DNA of 5,852 nt from JADHLK01 sp038131695. GTDB lineage: Bacteria; Pseudomonadota; Alphaproteobacteria; Puniceispirillales; Puniceispirillaceae. The notes beneath the pieces are model-generated. The model searched no databases. It saw only the letters and a list, made by a program, of their open reading frames with translations, and was not told the origin of the DNA. A program made the position numbers and the translations under genes. The stretch lies in assembly GCA_038131695.1 (NCBI GenBank), contig JAYPQA010000033.1, positions 1 to 5,852 on the forward strand, read 5' to 3'. How positions within the stretch are numbered: position 1 is the stretch's first letter; each line of letters starts with the position of its first letter. Shown one piece after another: positions 5,466-5,852 of this stretch.

Positions 5466-5852
5466 CCTGTTTCTGGTCGGCATCGGCACCGGCAATCCTG
5501 ATCATGTCACGCGCCAAGCGGAAAAGATGCTTCGTGCTGCAGATATCATCATGGTCCCGCATAAAGGCACATCCAAAAGCGATTTGGCTGATCTGCGCTA
5601 TCAGATTTGTGATCAGCTTCTGGGCACAGACTCCCCGCCCCTCTTCAGCTTTGATCTGCCTGTGCGTGATCCGGATAAATCCTATCTGGCCGCAGTTGAT
5701 GACTGGCATGATGCGATCGCTCTTGTCTGGGCAGATACAATTCAAAATGCCTCTGCGAAATTAGACCAGCCTGTACAGACTGTTGCCTTGCTGATCTGGG
5801 GGGATCCCAGCCTGTATGACAGCTCTATGCGAATCGCGGCCCGTCTGGACCC
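5449..5852 (+). CDS. cobF: Precorrin-6A synthase (deacetylating), 5' part (partial)
   Basis: The first 134 codons of cobF; the gene runs off the window end with no stop seen. CobF is a SAM-dependent methylase, specific to the aerobic pathway, that methylates C1 of precorrin-5 and releases the extruded acetyl group as acetate, giving precorrin-6A. Visible signatures are NLFLVGIGTGNPDHVTRQA at 6-24 (SAM loop), ADIIMVPHKGTSKSDLADLR at 31-50, FDLPVRDPDKSYL at 68-80, VDDWHDAI at 83-90 and LIWGDPSLYDSSMRIAARL at 115-133. The WGDPSLYDS block and the DDWHDAI segment are characteristic of CobF within the methylase fold. Two ATG codons stand in tandem (5449 and 5452); the AGAAGGA at 5435-5441 favours the first. 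The gene starts inside the 3' end of cobA, a 17-base overlap, so it is in the same transcript and probably coupled. No defect is visible in the part present. Confidence 0.95.
   Translation, partial: MMVKINLFLVGIGTGNPDHVTRQAEKMLRAADIIMVPHKGTSKSDLADLRYQICDQLLGTDSPPLFSFDLPVRDPDKSYLAAVDDWHDAIALVWADTIQNASAKLDQPVQTVALLIWGDPSLYDSSMRIAARLD

Noticed and set aside
1..5852. A cobalamin riboswitch, tRNA, CRISPR array, insertion sequence, defence system or other undescribed system
   Set aside because: Coding sequence of recognisable cob genes covers essentially every base, there is no non-coding stretch to hold a riboswitch or RNA gene, and no direct or inverted repeats of note were seen. Any riboswitch for this operon would lie outside the window.

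Overview
This window is a tightly packed piece of an aerobic (oxygen-dependent) cobalamin (vitamin B12) corrin-ring gene cluster. In + strand coordinates the order is cobJ (3' end only), cobK (on the minus strand), cobL, cobE, cobM, cobB, cobA, cobF (5' part only). There are no intergenic gaps: every junction is an overlap. CobF, CobK and a fused CobL (CbiE plus CbiT domains) mark the aerobic route. The protein motifs and the 'FVSFVSSGPGDP...LFDDLSSGPIL' type of CobA resemble alphaproteobacterial, Rhodobacterales/SAR116-like cob clusters. That placement is from memory of the families, not from a search. GC is moderate, roughly 55-60% by eye, and codon use looks uniform, with no sign of foreign insertions.

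Layout: positions 1-345 hold the last 114 codons of cobJ. cobK (1073-318) runs in the opposite direction. Its 3' end overlaps the cobJ tail by 28 bases, and its start codon interlocks with that of cobL in a single CATG at 1071-1074. From 1072 onward cobL, cobE, cobM, cobB, cobA and cobF run left to right with TGATG or ATGA overlaps, and a 17-base overlap at cobA/cobF. This looks like one translationally coupled operon. The window ends inside cobF, after 134 codons.

How the genes work together: CobA makes precorrin-2 from uroporphyrinogen III. After CobI and a CobG- or CobZ-type enzyme (not in this window), CobJ methylates C17 and contracts the ring, CobM methylates C11, CobF methylates C1 with loss of acetate, and CobK reduces precorrin-6A. 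CobL methylates C5 and C15 and removes the C12 acetate carboxyl. After CobH (not in this window), CobB amidates the a and c side chains. CobE is a small CbiG-C-like accessory protein of unsettled role. CobG/CobZ, CobH, CobI and the cobaltochelatase CobNST are not in the window.

The most notable anomaly is inside cobA. The frame is open from start to stop, but residues about 61-86 and 100-105 do not look like the family. The missing family sequence can be read in the other two frames if six single G or C bases are put back: three in 4911-4994 and three in 5031-5048. Each trio sums to -3, so the frame is restored and the damage is hidden from a simple ORF finder. Sequencing or assembly error in short G/C runs is the simplest explanation, with true gene decay as the alternative. 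I see no previously undescribed system here; apart from cobA this is a well-preserved, recognisable B12 operon.
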